DNA of 64,000 bases, taken from the NCBI RefSeq assembly GCF_040222615.1, contig NZ_JAVKCQ010000140.1, forward strand, positions 14,219 through 78,218. Reading direction: 5' to 3'. Position 1 is the stretch's first letter. Each line of letters starts with the position of its first letter. This DNA is from Haliea sp040222615. Its GTDB lineage: Bacteria > Pseudomonadota > Gammaproteobacteria > Pseudomonadales > Halieaceae. This document shows, piece by piece, positions 8,013 to 15,917 of this stretch. Both the position numbers and the translations under genes were made by a program. The notes beneath the pieces were generated by a model. The model ran no database searches. It saw nothing but the letters and a program-made list of their open reading frames with translations, and was not told where the DNA came from.

Positions 8013-8103
8013 CGGCTCACCCTCCCTGGCAATGCCTGTGCTGTGTCAAAACCCCTGACGTGATGGTATTGTCTCTATCTCTCAAACTCATTGTCCCAGT
8101 TCG

Positions 8104-9318
8104 GTGGCCGCAGTGGCACATCTTTTCAATCGCAATGTTGTGCTCGGCGTCAGCGGCGGCATCGCCGCCTACAAGGCTGCGGAACTGGTGCGCCAGCTCA
8201 AGGAACTGGGGGCCGATGTACGGGTGATCATGACCCGCGGCGCCCGCGAGTTCATTACTCCCCTGACCCTGCAGGCCCTGTCCGGCAGGCCGGTACACAC
8301 CGAACTGCTGGATACCGAGGCGGAACTGGGCATGGGTCATATTGAGCTCGCCCGCTGGGCCGATCTGTTGCTTGTGGCCCCGGCGACCGCAGACCTGCTG
8401 GCCCGGCTTGCAGCGGGCCGCGCCGACGACCTTCTCACCACCGTTGCCCTCGCCACCGCGGCACCCAGGCTGCTCGCACCGGCAATGAACCAGCAGATGT
8501 GGCGCGACCCGGCGACGACCGCCAATGTCAGCGTGCTCGCCGAGCGGGGTTTCCACATAATCGGCCCCGCCGATGGCGAGCAGGCCTGCGGCGACGTCGG
8601 CCCCGGGCGCATGGAGCAGCCCGCAGCCATTGCCCGGGCCGCAGCGGACCTGTTCAGCAGCGGCCTGCTGGCGGGCAAACGCGTGGTGATCACGGCGGGG
8701 CCCACCCGTGAGGCGCTCGATCCCGTCCGCTACCTGTCCAACCACAGCTCGGGAAAGATGGGCTTCGCCCTGGCGCGAGCCGCGGCGGATGCCGGCGCCC
8801 TGACCACCCTGGTGAGCGGCCCGGTGCAGCTGCCGACGCCGGATCATGTACACCGGGTCAACGTGCAAAGCGCGGAGGACATGCTGCGGGAATGCCTGGG
8901 TCTGGTGCCGAGCTGTGATGTTTTCATTGCCTGCGCCGCGGTCGCCGATTATCGTCCGGCCGCCGTGGCCGGGGAGAAAATAAAGAAGGGGGCCGAACGC
9001 ATCACCCTGGAACTGCAGCGCAACCCGGATATTCTCGCCACAGTGAGCGCCAGCGCCGACGCGCCGTTCACCGTGGGATTTGCCGCAGAAACAAGCAACA
9101 TCATTGCCTACGCAAAAGGCAAGCTGGAGAGCAAGGGAGTGGACATGATAGTCGCCAATGACGTTTCCGACAGCAGCATTGGCTTCAATAGCGACAACAA
9201 CGCGGTGACGGTGCTCTGGGCGGAAGGCCACCGGGAACTGGCCCGGGCGAGCAAGGCGGCCATAGCCCGGGAGCTGGTCGCACTGATCGCAGAACGGCTG
9301 GGTACCGCTCGTGACTGA
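8104..9318 (+). CDS. coaBC: Bifunctional phosphopantothenoylcysteine decarboxylase/phosphopantothenate-cysteine ligase
   Basis: A 404-residue two-domain enzyme making 4'-phosphopantetheine from phosphopantothenate and cysteine. The N-terminal flavoprotein (CoaC) half has GVSGGIAAYKA and the substrate-binding PAMNQQMW. The C-terminal CoaB half has ITAGPTREALDPVR, NHSSGKMG and AAVADYRP. The start is GTG at 8104; another in-frame GTG at 8113 is possible and neither has a strong ribosome site. It overlaps the following algC by eight bases (GTGACTGA). The dut gene found between these two in Pseudomonas is absent here. Confidence 0.95.
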   Translation: MAAVAHLFNRNVVLGVSGGIAAYKAAELVRQLKELGADVRVIMTRGAREFITPLTLQALSGRPVHTELLDTEAELGMGHIELARWADLLLVAPATADLLARLAAGRADDLLTTVALATAAPRLLAPAMNQQMWRDPATTANVSVLAERGFHIIGPADGEQACGDVGPGRMEQPAAIARAAADLFSSGLLAGKRVVITAGPTREALDPVRYLSNHSSGKMGFALARAAADAGALTTLVSGPVQLPTPDHVHRVNVQSAEDMLRECLGLVPSCDVFIACAAVADYRPAAVAGEKIKKGAERITLELQRNPDILATVSASADAPFTVGFAAETSNIIAYAKGKLESKGVDMIVANDVSDSSIGFNSDNNAVTVLWAEGHRELARASKAAIARELVALIAERLGTARD

Positions 9319-11848
9319 CCGGGATCCGCACAACAGCCGCGGGGTAATCGCCGGCAAAAGCACGCTGTTCAGGATTACAGCCATAGCGCTGCTCCTGGCG
9401 CTGGCGCCCCTGCTGGCCGGGTTTGGCTATCTGGCCCTGCTTCGGGAACCGCAGCTGGAGAGCAGGCACATCCAGACCATCAGCGCCATGGTGGCCAGGC
9501 AACAGGCGACCAGTCTCTCTACCCTGCTCCAGGACCTGGATCTCAGGCTGCAGCAGGCAGCCCGGGCGACGTCCTGGCAGCGGCAACTGGGCGAAGGCGC
9601 CGATCCGGAAGCACTCGCCGCGACCCTGCTGCCCTATTTTCCCGAGTTTTCCGAGCTGAGGCTGATACCGCTGACAGACGTGGGCACCGCCACCCTTGGC
9701 GAGGGAAACTACGGTCTGCGCAACCATATCGAGGTCGATCTGGTGCGCAGGGCTGCCACCGGCGAGGGCGGAAGACCCGAGGCCTACACTATTGACGGGG
9801 AACAGTTCACTGTCGTGGCGTTCCTCGCCCCCAACCGGACAAGAGGCGAAAGCCGCACCGCGGTCCTCTGCACGCTGCGCCAGCAGGGGCTGATCGCGCA
9901 CCTGCAGACCGGCAAAGATGACCTCGGGGCAGTGGTTCTGGAACAAATGTTCGGCAATAATCGCAGCGAGCTCCTGCGCACTGGCCAGAGCGGTACAGAC
10001 GGCCTGCCCTACCGCGCCGTGCAGGCAGTCCCGGACACTGCCTGGCAAGTATCTTTCACCCCCTCGGACACCCTGGTGGCAGAACTCGACGCAAGCCGGC
10101 TGCCGCTGTTGCTGGTGCTCGGCGTAATGCTGGGGGGCGTTTGCGCCGGGCTGCTCACTGTGATTCTGTGGCTGCCGCGACTGGTCGGCCGCGACGTGGC
10201 CCGGATCATCGACAGCGCCGGCCTGAAAACACGCCTGCATCTGGATATTCCCCATCTGGTACCCCTGGGACAACACCTGCGCGGCCTGCTGGCCGGGCAG
10301 ACTACCGCCCCCGCAAACGATGACGCCAGACCCACACCTCCCGCCGTACTCACCGGCCACCACCTGACCAACCCCCTGTTCCAGCGCGACACCATTCTGG
10401 ACTCCGAGGCCTCTGAAGACGAGGAGAGCCTGGAGCTGGAACTGGGAGAGGAAAGCGCGGAGCCAGTGACTGCAGAGCTCCTTCCACAGCATATTTTCCG
10501 GGCCTATGACATCCGCGGGAAGGCCGACAGCGAGCTGGGCGACACCGCCATAGGCCTGATCGGCAGCGCCATAGGCAGCCTCGTGACCGGGATGAATCAG
10601 GATACCCTGGTGGTGGGCTGCGACGGCCGCACGTCCAGTCCACGTATCAAGCGGGCCTTGATCCACGCCCTGCTGGATACCGGATGTCGGGTAATAGACA
10701 TCGGCGTAGTCCCGACACCACTGCTGTACTATGCCACCCGCAAACTGACCAAACATTCCGGCATCATGGTTACCGGCAGCCACAACCCGGCCGCAGACAA
10801 CGGGCTCAAGATCGTCCTTGACCACTACAGTGTCGCCGGTGGCCTGATACAGCAAATCCGGGAGAGAGCGCTGGCGGGAGATTTCAGCGAGGGCCAGGGC
10901 AGCCTGTCCCAGGCGGACCCGCTGCCCGACTATCTGGATGAAGTGGTCGGAGACATCGCCCTGACCCTGCCCCTGAAACTTGTGATTGACGCCGGCAACG
11001 GCGCTACCAGCGAGCTGGCGCCGCGCCTCTTCTCCGAGTTGGGCTGCGAGGTTGTGCCGCTGTTTTGCGATATCGACGGTGACTTTCCCAACCGCTCGCC
11101 CGATACCAGCAGGGAAGACAACCTCGGCGCCCTGGTAACCACAGTCGTGCGCGAGAAAGCCGATCTGGGCATCGCTTTCGACGGCGATGGTGACCGGCTG
11201 GCGGTGGTCACCAGCTCCGGTCAGATACTGCGTACAGACCAGCTGATGATGCTCTATGTGCAGGACGTCGTCTCCCGACATCCGGGAACTGATGTCGTCT
11301 TCGACATCAAGTGCAGCCGCAATCTGTCCCGGTTGGTGGTAGACCACGGCGGCCGCCCGGTCCTGTCGAAAACCGGGCACGCCTTCATGAAAGAAAAAAT
11401 GGTGGAGACCGGCGCCCTGTTGGGCGGCGAGTTTTCCGGGCATATATTTTTCGGCGAGCGCTGGTACGGGTTTGACGACGGCCTGTACGCAGCGGCCAGA
11501 CTGGTGGAAATCATCAGTAACCAGGGCGACTCCCTGGATCAGTTGATGAGTGTGTTCCCGCAAACTGCCAATACGCCCGAGATCCTGATTCCAGTGCCCG
11601 AGGCGACCAAGTTCGCACTGATAGAAAAATTCATCGAGAACGCCAGTTTCCCCGAGGGCAAGACCAACACCCTGGACGGCTTGCGGGTCGATTTCAGTGA
11701 CGGCTGGGGCCTGATACGGGCTTCCAATACCTCCCCCGCACTGACCGCACGGTTTGAGGCCTCCTCACCCGAGCAGTTGCAACTTATCATGGACACTTTC
11801 CGGGTCCAGCTCGCGGCGATTGCCCCGGGCCTCGAAATCCCCGACTGA
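9311..11848 (+). CDS. algC: Phosphomannomutase/phosphoglucomutase AlgC, long membrane-anchored form
   Basis: An 845-residue protein with two parts. Residues about 1-390 hold a membrane helix near 20-43, an extracytoplasmic sensor-like region and a second helix near 268-292, followed by an acidic linker. From residue 394 (HIFRAYDIRGK) a full alpha-D-phosphohexomutase follows: phosphoserine loop TGSHNP with Ser490, metal loop DGDGDR from residue 624, sugar loop GGEFSGH and phosphate loop RASNTSP. The catalytic half interconverts mannose or glucose 6- and 1-phosphates for exopolysaccharide and LPS precursors. Long forms with such an N-terminus are known in Pseudomonas annotations. The start is GTG inside the end of coaBC, so translation is probably coupled. 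Confidence 0.93.
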   Translation: MTDRDPHNSRGVIAGKSTLFRITAIALLLALAPLLAGFGYLALLREPQLESRHIQTISAMVARQQATSLSTLLQDLDLRLQQAARATSWQRQLGEGADPEALAATLLPYFPEFSELRLIPLTDVGTATLGEGNYGLRNHIEVDLVRRAATGEGGRPEAYTIDGEQFTVVAFLAPNRTRGESRTAVLCTLRQQGLIAHLQTGKDDLGAVVLEQMFGNNRSELLRTGQSGTDGLPYRAVQAVPDTAWQVSFTPSDTLVAELDASRLPLLLVLGVMLGGVCAGLLTVILWLPRLVGRDVARIIDSAGLKTRLHLDIPHLVPLGQHLRGLLAGQTTAPANDDARPTPPAVLTGHHLTNPLFQRDTILDSEASEDEESLELELGEESAEPVTAELLPQHIFRAYDIRGKADSELGDTAIGLIGSAIGSLVTGMNQDTLVVGCDGRTSSPRIKRALIHALLDTGCRVIDIGVVPTPLLYYATRKLTKHSGIMVTGSHNPAADNGLKIVLDHYSVAGGLIQQIRERALAGDFSEGQGSLSQADPLPDYLDEVVGDIALTLPLKLVIDAGNGATSELAPRLFSELGCEVVPLFCDIDGDFPNRSPDTSREDNLGALVTTVVREKADLGIAFDGDGDRLAVVTSSGQILRTDQLMMLYVQDVVSRHPGTDVVFDIKCSRNLSRLVVDHGGRPVLSKTGHAFMKEKMVETGALLGGEFSGHIFFGERWYGFDDGLYAAARLVEIISNQGDSLDQLMSVFPQTANTPEILIPVPEATKFALIEKFIENASFPEGKTNTLDGLRVDFSDGWGLIRASNTSPALTARFEASSPEQLQLIMDTFRVQLAAIAPGLEIPD

Positions 11849-11887
11849 TCTCATTTACCCGGGCGCAAGCCCTGTGCAGGAACCGTT

Positions 11888-12790
11888 ATGTCACTCGATC
11901 GCGAATCGGCCATGAATATCGCCAGGGTATTGACCGAAGCCCTGCCCTACATCCAGCGTTTCACCGGCAAGACCATTGTGGTCAAGTTCGGCGGCAATGC
12001 CATGGTGGACCCCCTGCTGCACGAGAGCTTCGCTCGCGATGTGGTGCTGATGAAACTTGTCGGCATGAACCCGGTGGTGGTGCACGGTGGCGGCCCGCAG
12101 ATCGGCGAGCTGTTGAAGAAGCTCAACATCCACACCGAGTTCGTGAACGGCATGCGGGTAACCGACAGCGAAACCATGGACGTGGTGGAGATGGTGCTGG
12201 GCGGCAGTGTCAACAAGGAGATCGTCTCCTCCATCAGCCGCGCCGGCGGCAAAGCCATTGGTGTTACCGGGAAGGATGGCCAGCTGATCCGCGCCCGCAA
12301 GCTGCGGGTCAACCGCTACAGCCCGGAGCTGGGCGCTTCTGAAATTGTCGATATCGGTCACGTTGGGGAAGTTGAGCAAATCGACACCGAAGTGCTGCAG
12401 GTCATCCTTGGCAGCCATTTCATTCCGGTTATTGCACCGATCGGCGTTGATCGGGAGGGGAACACCTACAATATCAACGCAGATCTTGTGGCGGGGAAAA
12501 TCGCCCAGGTAATCCGTGCCGAGAAGCTCATGTTGCTGACCAACGTCTCCGGTCTACTGGACAAGGACGGCAATATCCTTACCGGCCTCAGCACCGGGCA
12601 GGTGGACGGGCTGATTGCCGACGGCACCATCAGCGGCGGCATGCTACCCAAGATCGGCTGTGCCCTGGATGCGGTAAAGTCCGGGGTTGCCAGTGCCCAT
12701 ATTATCGACGGCAGGGTACCCCACGCCGTTTTGCTGGAAATCTTTACCGACATCGGAATAGGGACCCTGATTACCAGCCGCCCGGGTTGA
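11888..12790 (+). CDS. argB: N-acetylglutamate kinase
   Basis: A 300-residue amino-acid kinase phosphorylating N-acetyl-L-glutamate, the second step of arginine synthesis. Visible are TIVVKFGGNAM and VVVHGGGPQIG for phosphate and substrate binding, GKDGQLIRARKL, and ISGGMLPKIGCALDAVKSG near the C-terminus. The N-terminal helix (residues about 1-25) typical of arginine-inhibited hexameric enzymes is present, so feedback inhibition is likely. AGGA lies upstream of the ATG. It follows algC after 39 bases, as in Pseudomonas. Confidence 0.96.
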   Translation: MSLDRESAMNIARVLTEALPYIQRFTGKTIVVKFGGNAMVDPLLHESFARDVVLMKLVGMNPVVVHGGGPQIGELLKKLNIHTEFVNGMRVTDSETMDVVEMVLGGSVNKEIVSSISRAGGKAIGVTGKDGQLIRARKLRVNRYSPELGASEIVDIGHVGEVEQIDTEVLQVILGSHFIPVIAPIGVDREGNTYNINADLVAGKIAQVIRAEKLMLLTNVSGLLDKDGNILTGLSTGQVDGLIADGTISGGMLPKIGCALDAVKSGVASAHIIDGRVPHAVLLEIFTDIGIGTLITSRPG

Positions 12791-12883
12791 GGCCGCAAAA
12801 AAGCCCCGCCGTCGGCCCGGAGTTATTGCAGGACCGCCGGTGAGCCGCTAGCATTATCGAATCCTCTGCCGATCGTGAGCGTC

Positions 12884-13525
12884 ATGCCGCCAAAAAAGTC
12901 CCAACGCCGCCAGCAGATCCTGGAAGCGCTTGCCCAGATGCTGGAGGCCGGCCCCGGCACCCGCATCACCACCGCAGGGCTGGCGCGCCAGGTGGGTGTC
13001 TCGGAAGCTGCGCTGTACCGACACTTTCCCAGCAAGGGCAAGATGTTTGAGGGACTCATCGAATTCATTGAGGACACCCTGTTCTCCCGCATCAGCATCA
13101 TCCTCAACGAAGAACCCGGCGCCGCTGCGCGCTGTGCCAAACTGCTGCTGCTGCTGCTGGCGTTCACCGAGCGCAATCCGGGTATCACGCGCATTCTGAC
13201 CGGCGACGCCCTGACGGGTGAGACCGGGCGCCTCCATCAGCGAGTCGTGCAGTTGTTCGACCGTTACGAAACCCAATTAAAGCAGGTGCTGAGGGAGGCG
13301 GAGTTGCGCGAGGGCCTGCGACCGGTGATCCCCCTCGGAGCGGCAGCCAATCTGCTCATGGCAACCGCCGAGGGGCGGATAGCCCAGTTCGTGCGCAGCG
13401 GTTTTACCCGCTCTCCCACTGCGAACTGGCAGGAACAGTGGGATCTGGTGATGGACGGCTTCTTCCGCCAGGTCGTTACCAGCCCGGCCGCAGGGCAGTC
13501 AGGGTCACTGCTGGGACAAGCCTAG
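12884..13525 (+). CDS. slmA: TetR-family nucleoid occlusion factor SlmA
   Basis: A TetR-fold DNA-binding protein that in E. coli and Vibrio blocks FtsZ rings over the nucleoid. The helix-turn-helix reads ITTAGLARQVGVSEAALYRHFPSK, and the C-terminal part has FTERNPGITRILTGDAL and NLLMATAEGRIAQFVRSGF, both typical of SlmA rather than generic TetR regulators. Start ATG 12884 gives 213 residues; a GTG at 12875 in frame would add three. It lies between argB and pyrE, its usual place. The TAG stop interlocks with the stop of the facing gene through CTAG. Confidence 0.9.
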   Translation: MPPKKSQRRQQILEALAQMLEAGPGTRITTAGLARQVGVSEAALYRHFPSKGKMFEGLIEFIEDTLFSRISIILNEEPGAAARCAKLLLLLLAFTERNPGITRILTGDALTGETGRLHQRVVQLFDRYETQLKQVLREAELREGLRPVIPLGAAANLLMATAEGRIAQFVRSGFTRSPTANWQEQWDLVMDGFFRQVVTSPAAGQSGSLLGQA

Positions 13526-14211
13526 TTCTCCTCCCCGGTGTCGGTGCCGGTATCGGTGTCCTCTGCGTTCTCTACAACAGGTGGCCCCCCCCGCAGCTGC
13601 ACATTTTCCTGTAGCAGCAAGAAATGCTCGATATCGGCGGCAAAGCTCGCCTCTGCCTCCTCCAGGTCGCCTCTGCGCTCTGCAATCTGCCGCTCAGTGG
13701 AAACCACTTTCCTCTGCAACTCGGCAATGGTTTTCAGTAGCTGCGGATCCACCTCCGTGCCGCGGCGCTCAAGATCAGCCGCCTGGGCCTGGTATTTTTG
13801 AATCTGCTGGCTATACCCTCGACGATTGCTCTCCAGGATATTCAACCGCATGCGCAGGTCGCCGAGGGACCGGTCCCGGGCCGCCTCTATATCCGGCACT
13901 GTGCTATAGCGCAGCAGCAGGGCCTTGTCGTACCGGCGCAACCGCGCCTCCTCTTCAGCCGAGATGAAGCTGCCATCGGCCAGTTCCTCCGCCGTCGGCG
14001 TTCGCGGTACTACCCGCAGGACCACGCCGCGAAGGTTGAGGACCTCGTAGCCTCCGGCAACGTACTCGGGAGGCACCTGATAGTCGACAACGACGACCCC
14101 GTCCGAGTTGATATAGCGGTACAGCTCCTTGCCCTGGGCATGCGCGAAAAGGGCATGACCCGACAGAAGAAGCGCCAGAGTTGGGTATAGCAAATATCGC
14201 GTTGCAGTCAT
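13522..14211 (-). CDS. Exported coiled-coil protein with a DUF4124-like N-terminus
   Basis: A 229-residue protein with a signal peptide likely cleaved after HALFAHAQ. Next is a short beta-rich segment, ELYRYINSDGVVVVDYQVPP, of the kind found in DUF4124 (Tyr-Arg-x-x-Asp/Ser-x-x-Gly). Residues about 90-190 are strongly helical with heptad-like spacing (RLNILESNRRGYSQQIQKYQ, LKTIAELQRKVVSTERQIAERRGDLEEAEASF), predicting a periplasmic coiled coil. The tail is acidic with TDTGTDTG. It lies downstream of pyrE on the same strand. No function is known; a cell-envelope structural role is a guess. Confidence 0.78.
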   Translation of the reverse strand: MTATRYLLYPTLALLLSGHALFAHAQGKELYRYINSDGVVVVDYQVPPEYVAGGYEVLNLRGVVLRVVPRTPTAEELADGSFISAEEEARLRRYDKALLLRYSTVPDIEAARDRSLGDLRMRLNILESNRRGYSQQIQKYQAQAADLERRGTEVDPQLLKTIAELQRKVVSTERQIAERRGDLEEAEASFAADIEHFLLLQENVQLRGGPPVVENAEDTDTGTDTGEEN

Positions 14212-14247
14212 GTTCCCAATATAGAGCCTGCCACATGGGCAAACAAG

Positions 14248-14892
14248 TCACACCCCATAGCGCAGACGATAGCTGCGCATGGCGGCCAGCGCCTCCGCGT
14301 GATCGTCCCCGGCAGCTTCGAGGTAGGCGATGATGTGGTTCATCTCAATGATGCTGAGGACCGGTATACCGAACTCCGCTTCGATTTCCTGGATTGCCGA
14401 CAACTCCCCGGCACCGCGCTCCTGCCGGTTGAGACCAATGGCCACCCCGGCGAGACTGGCGCCGGCGGCCTCGATCATGGCGATGACCTCACGGACTGCG
14501 GTACCGGCGGTAATGACATCGTCAATCACCAGTACCCGTCCGCGGAGGGGAGCCCCCACCAGGACGCCGCCCTCGCCGTGGGTCTTGGCTTCCTTGCGAT
14601 TGTAGGCGAAGGGAACGTCGCGTCCGTGCCCGTCGGCCAGGGCTATGGCGGTTGCCGCCGCCAGCGGAATACCCTTGTAGGCTGGCCCCAGGATGACGTC
14701 AAACTCGATCCCGGCGGCAACAATACTCTGGGCATAGCAACGCCCCAGCGCCGCCAGGGCGGCGCCACTGGCGAAACCGCCAGCATTGAAGAAATAGGGG
14801 CTGACGCGCCCCGATTTCAGGGTAAATTCACCAAACTTGAGCACCTCGTAACGGCGAGCCAGTTCAATGAACTCCTGCTGATATGTATTCAT
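14248..14892 (-). CDS. pyrE: Orotate phosphoribosyltransferase
   Basis: A 214-residue enzyme converting orotate and PRPP to orotidine 5'-monophosphate in pyrimidine synthesis. The PRPP loop is VLVIDDVITAGTAVRE, and the N-terminal LKFGEFTLKSGRVSPYFFN and the flexible-loop segment NRKEAKTHGEGG are intact. The length matches E. coli PyrE (213). It diverges from crc across a 160-base spacer that contains a GC-rich hairpin. Confidence 0.97.
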   Translation of the reverse strand: MNTYQQEFIELARRYEVLKFGEFTLKSGRVSPYFFNAGGFASGAALAALGRCYAQSIVAAGIEFDVILGPAYKGIPLAAATAIALADGHGRDVPFAYNRKEAKTHGEGGVLVGAPLRGRVLVIDDVITAGTAVREVIAMIEAAGASLAGVAIGLNRQERGAGELSAIQEIEAEFGIPVLSIIEMNHIIAYLEAAGDDHAEALAAMRSYRLRYGV

Positions 14893-14947
14893 GCGCTAAT
14901 CCGGTGCAGGGTAAAAGCTGCGAAATGAGGGGATAGGGGTTATGATT

Positions 14948-14980
14948 CCGCAGCAGCGCCGCTATTATGGGCGGCTGCGG
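14948..14980. repeat. GC-rich hairpin in the pyrE-crc divergent spacer
   Basis: CCGCAGC (14948-14954) pairs with GCTGCGG (14974-14980) and CGCC (14957-14960) with GGCG (14970-14973). A two-base bulge lies on the left arm and the loop is nine bases (AT-rich). In the pyrE direction it would lie in the leader, ending about 55 bases before the start codon. It could be an attenuator-like structure or an operator; no T-run follows on either strand. Confidence 0.5.
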
Positions 14981-15052
14981 TTGTTCGCCGCCATCAACCG
15001 GCGTCCGACTTGTCCAATTTATGATACACGCTCTCTCTGCAAGGGGCCACGC

Positions 15053-15817
15053 ATGAGGATCATCAGTTTCAGTGCCGACGGCATCCAGCACGCCGCCAGC
15101 AATGGTTTTTATGACTGGCTGAGCGAGCAGGACGCGGACTTCGTCTGTATCCAGGATCTGCGCTGCACAGAGTATGACCTGCGCGACGACCTGTACTTCC
15201 CGCGGGAATACAACGCCTACTTTTTCGACCATATGGACGGCAAAACCGACGGCGTGGCCATCTACTGCCGCAAGCTGCCCAAGGCCATCATGACCGGCCT
15301 CGGTTTCGCGGACTTTGACATGGAAGGCCGCTATATCCAGGCCGACTATGAAAACCTGAGCGTGGGTTGCCTGCTGGCGCCCTACGCAGAACCCGGCAAC
15401 GCCGAACAGCTGCGGCGCAAGACCGAATTCTACGGCTTGCTGCAGCATCACCTGCAGAAAATCCGCAACAAGCGCAGGGAGTTCATTATCTGCGGCAACT
15501 GGCATATCGCCCACACCGCGGCCGACGTGCAGGATACCGAGCGCAACAGCAACACACCCGGTTTCCTGGCGGAAGAGCGGCAATGGATGGACGAGCTGGT
15601 CGAGTCCGGCTATGTAGATGCTTTCCGGGAAATCAATTCCGATAGCGACGAGTTCAGCTGGTGGCCGGACGGTGAGCCCGGCGAGAACGGCTGGCGTACC
15701 GACTTCCAGGTCGTGTCCAAGGGGCTGAAGTACGCTGTGGATTATGGCGCGCTCTACAAGGCGCGGGTGTTTTCCAGTCACGCGCCGGTGATCATGGACT
15801 ACGATATCGAGGTCTGA
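15053..15817 (+). CDS. crc: Catabolite repression control protein Crc (exonuclease III-like fold)
   Basis: A 254-residue protein of the exonuclease III/EEP fold that aligns with Pseudomonas Crc over its length (start MRIIS, then FLAEERQWMDELVESGY and FSWWPD). In Pseudomonas, Crc works with Hfq to repress translation of catabolic mRNAs. ExoIII catalytic residues are lost: the GDxN loop reads GNWH (Asn149, His151), and the C-terminal SDHAP is SSHAP, so nuclease activity is unlikely, as in Pseudomonas Crc. The ATG at 15053 is chosen over an earlier in-frame ATG at 14942 because it matches the family start. It diverges from pyrE and faces rph, the Pseudomonas arrangement. Confidence 0.92.
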   Translation: MRIISFSADGIQHAASNGFYDWLSEQDADFVCIQDLRCTEYDLRDDLYFPREYNAYFFDHMDGKTDGVAIYCRKLPKAIMTGLGFADFDMEGRYIQADYENLSVGCLLAPYAEPGNAEQLRRKTEFYGLLQHHLQKIRNKRREFIICGNWHIAHTAADVQDTERNSNTPGFLAEERQWMDELVESGYVDAFREINSDSDEFSWWPDGEPGENGWRTDFQVVSKGLKYAVDYGALYKARVFSSHAPVIMDYDIEV

Positions 15818-15826
15818 CTGCGCGAG

Positions 15827-15898
15827 GGGCGGTCTGGGATTTGGGGCCAGGCGGGCAAGTAGAGGCATTGCCCACCTGGGCCCAAATCTCAGCCGCCC
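15827..15898. repeat. 72-base imperfect inverted repeat between convergent crc and rph
   Basis: The left arm 15827-15858 and right arm 15868-15898 pair over 31 positions with one bulged base (T15833) and three mismatches, around a nine-base loop. It begins ten bases after the crc stop and ends 19 bases before the rph stop. There is no T-run on either side, so it is not a textbook intrinsic terminator. It may act as a bidirectional terminator, protect 3' ends, or be a REP/MITE-like repeat. Confidence 0.85.
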
Positions 15899-15917
15899 TT
15901 TGAGCGCCGCACAAGAT

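Noticed and set aside
9185..11563. A 792-codon open frame antisense to algC
   Set aside because: It is a typical shadow frame in GC-rich DNA: His/Gln-rich and of biased composition, lying entirely opposite the conserved mutase domain.
12791..12840. Possible terminator after argB
   Set aside because: GC-rich with a run of A, but the arms do not form a stem of useful length around a workable loop.
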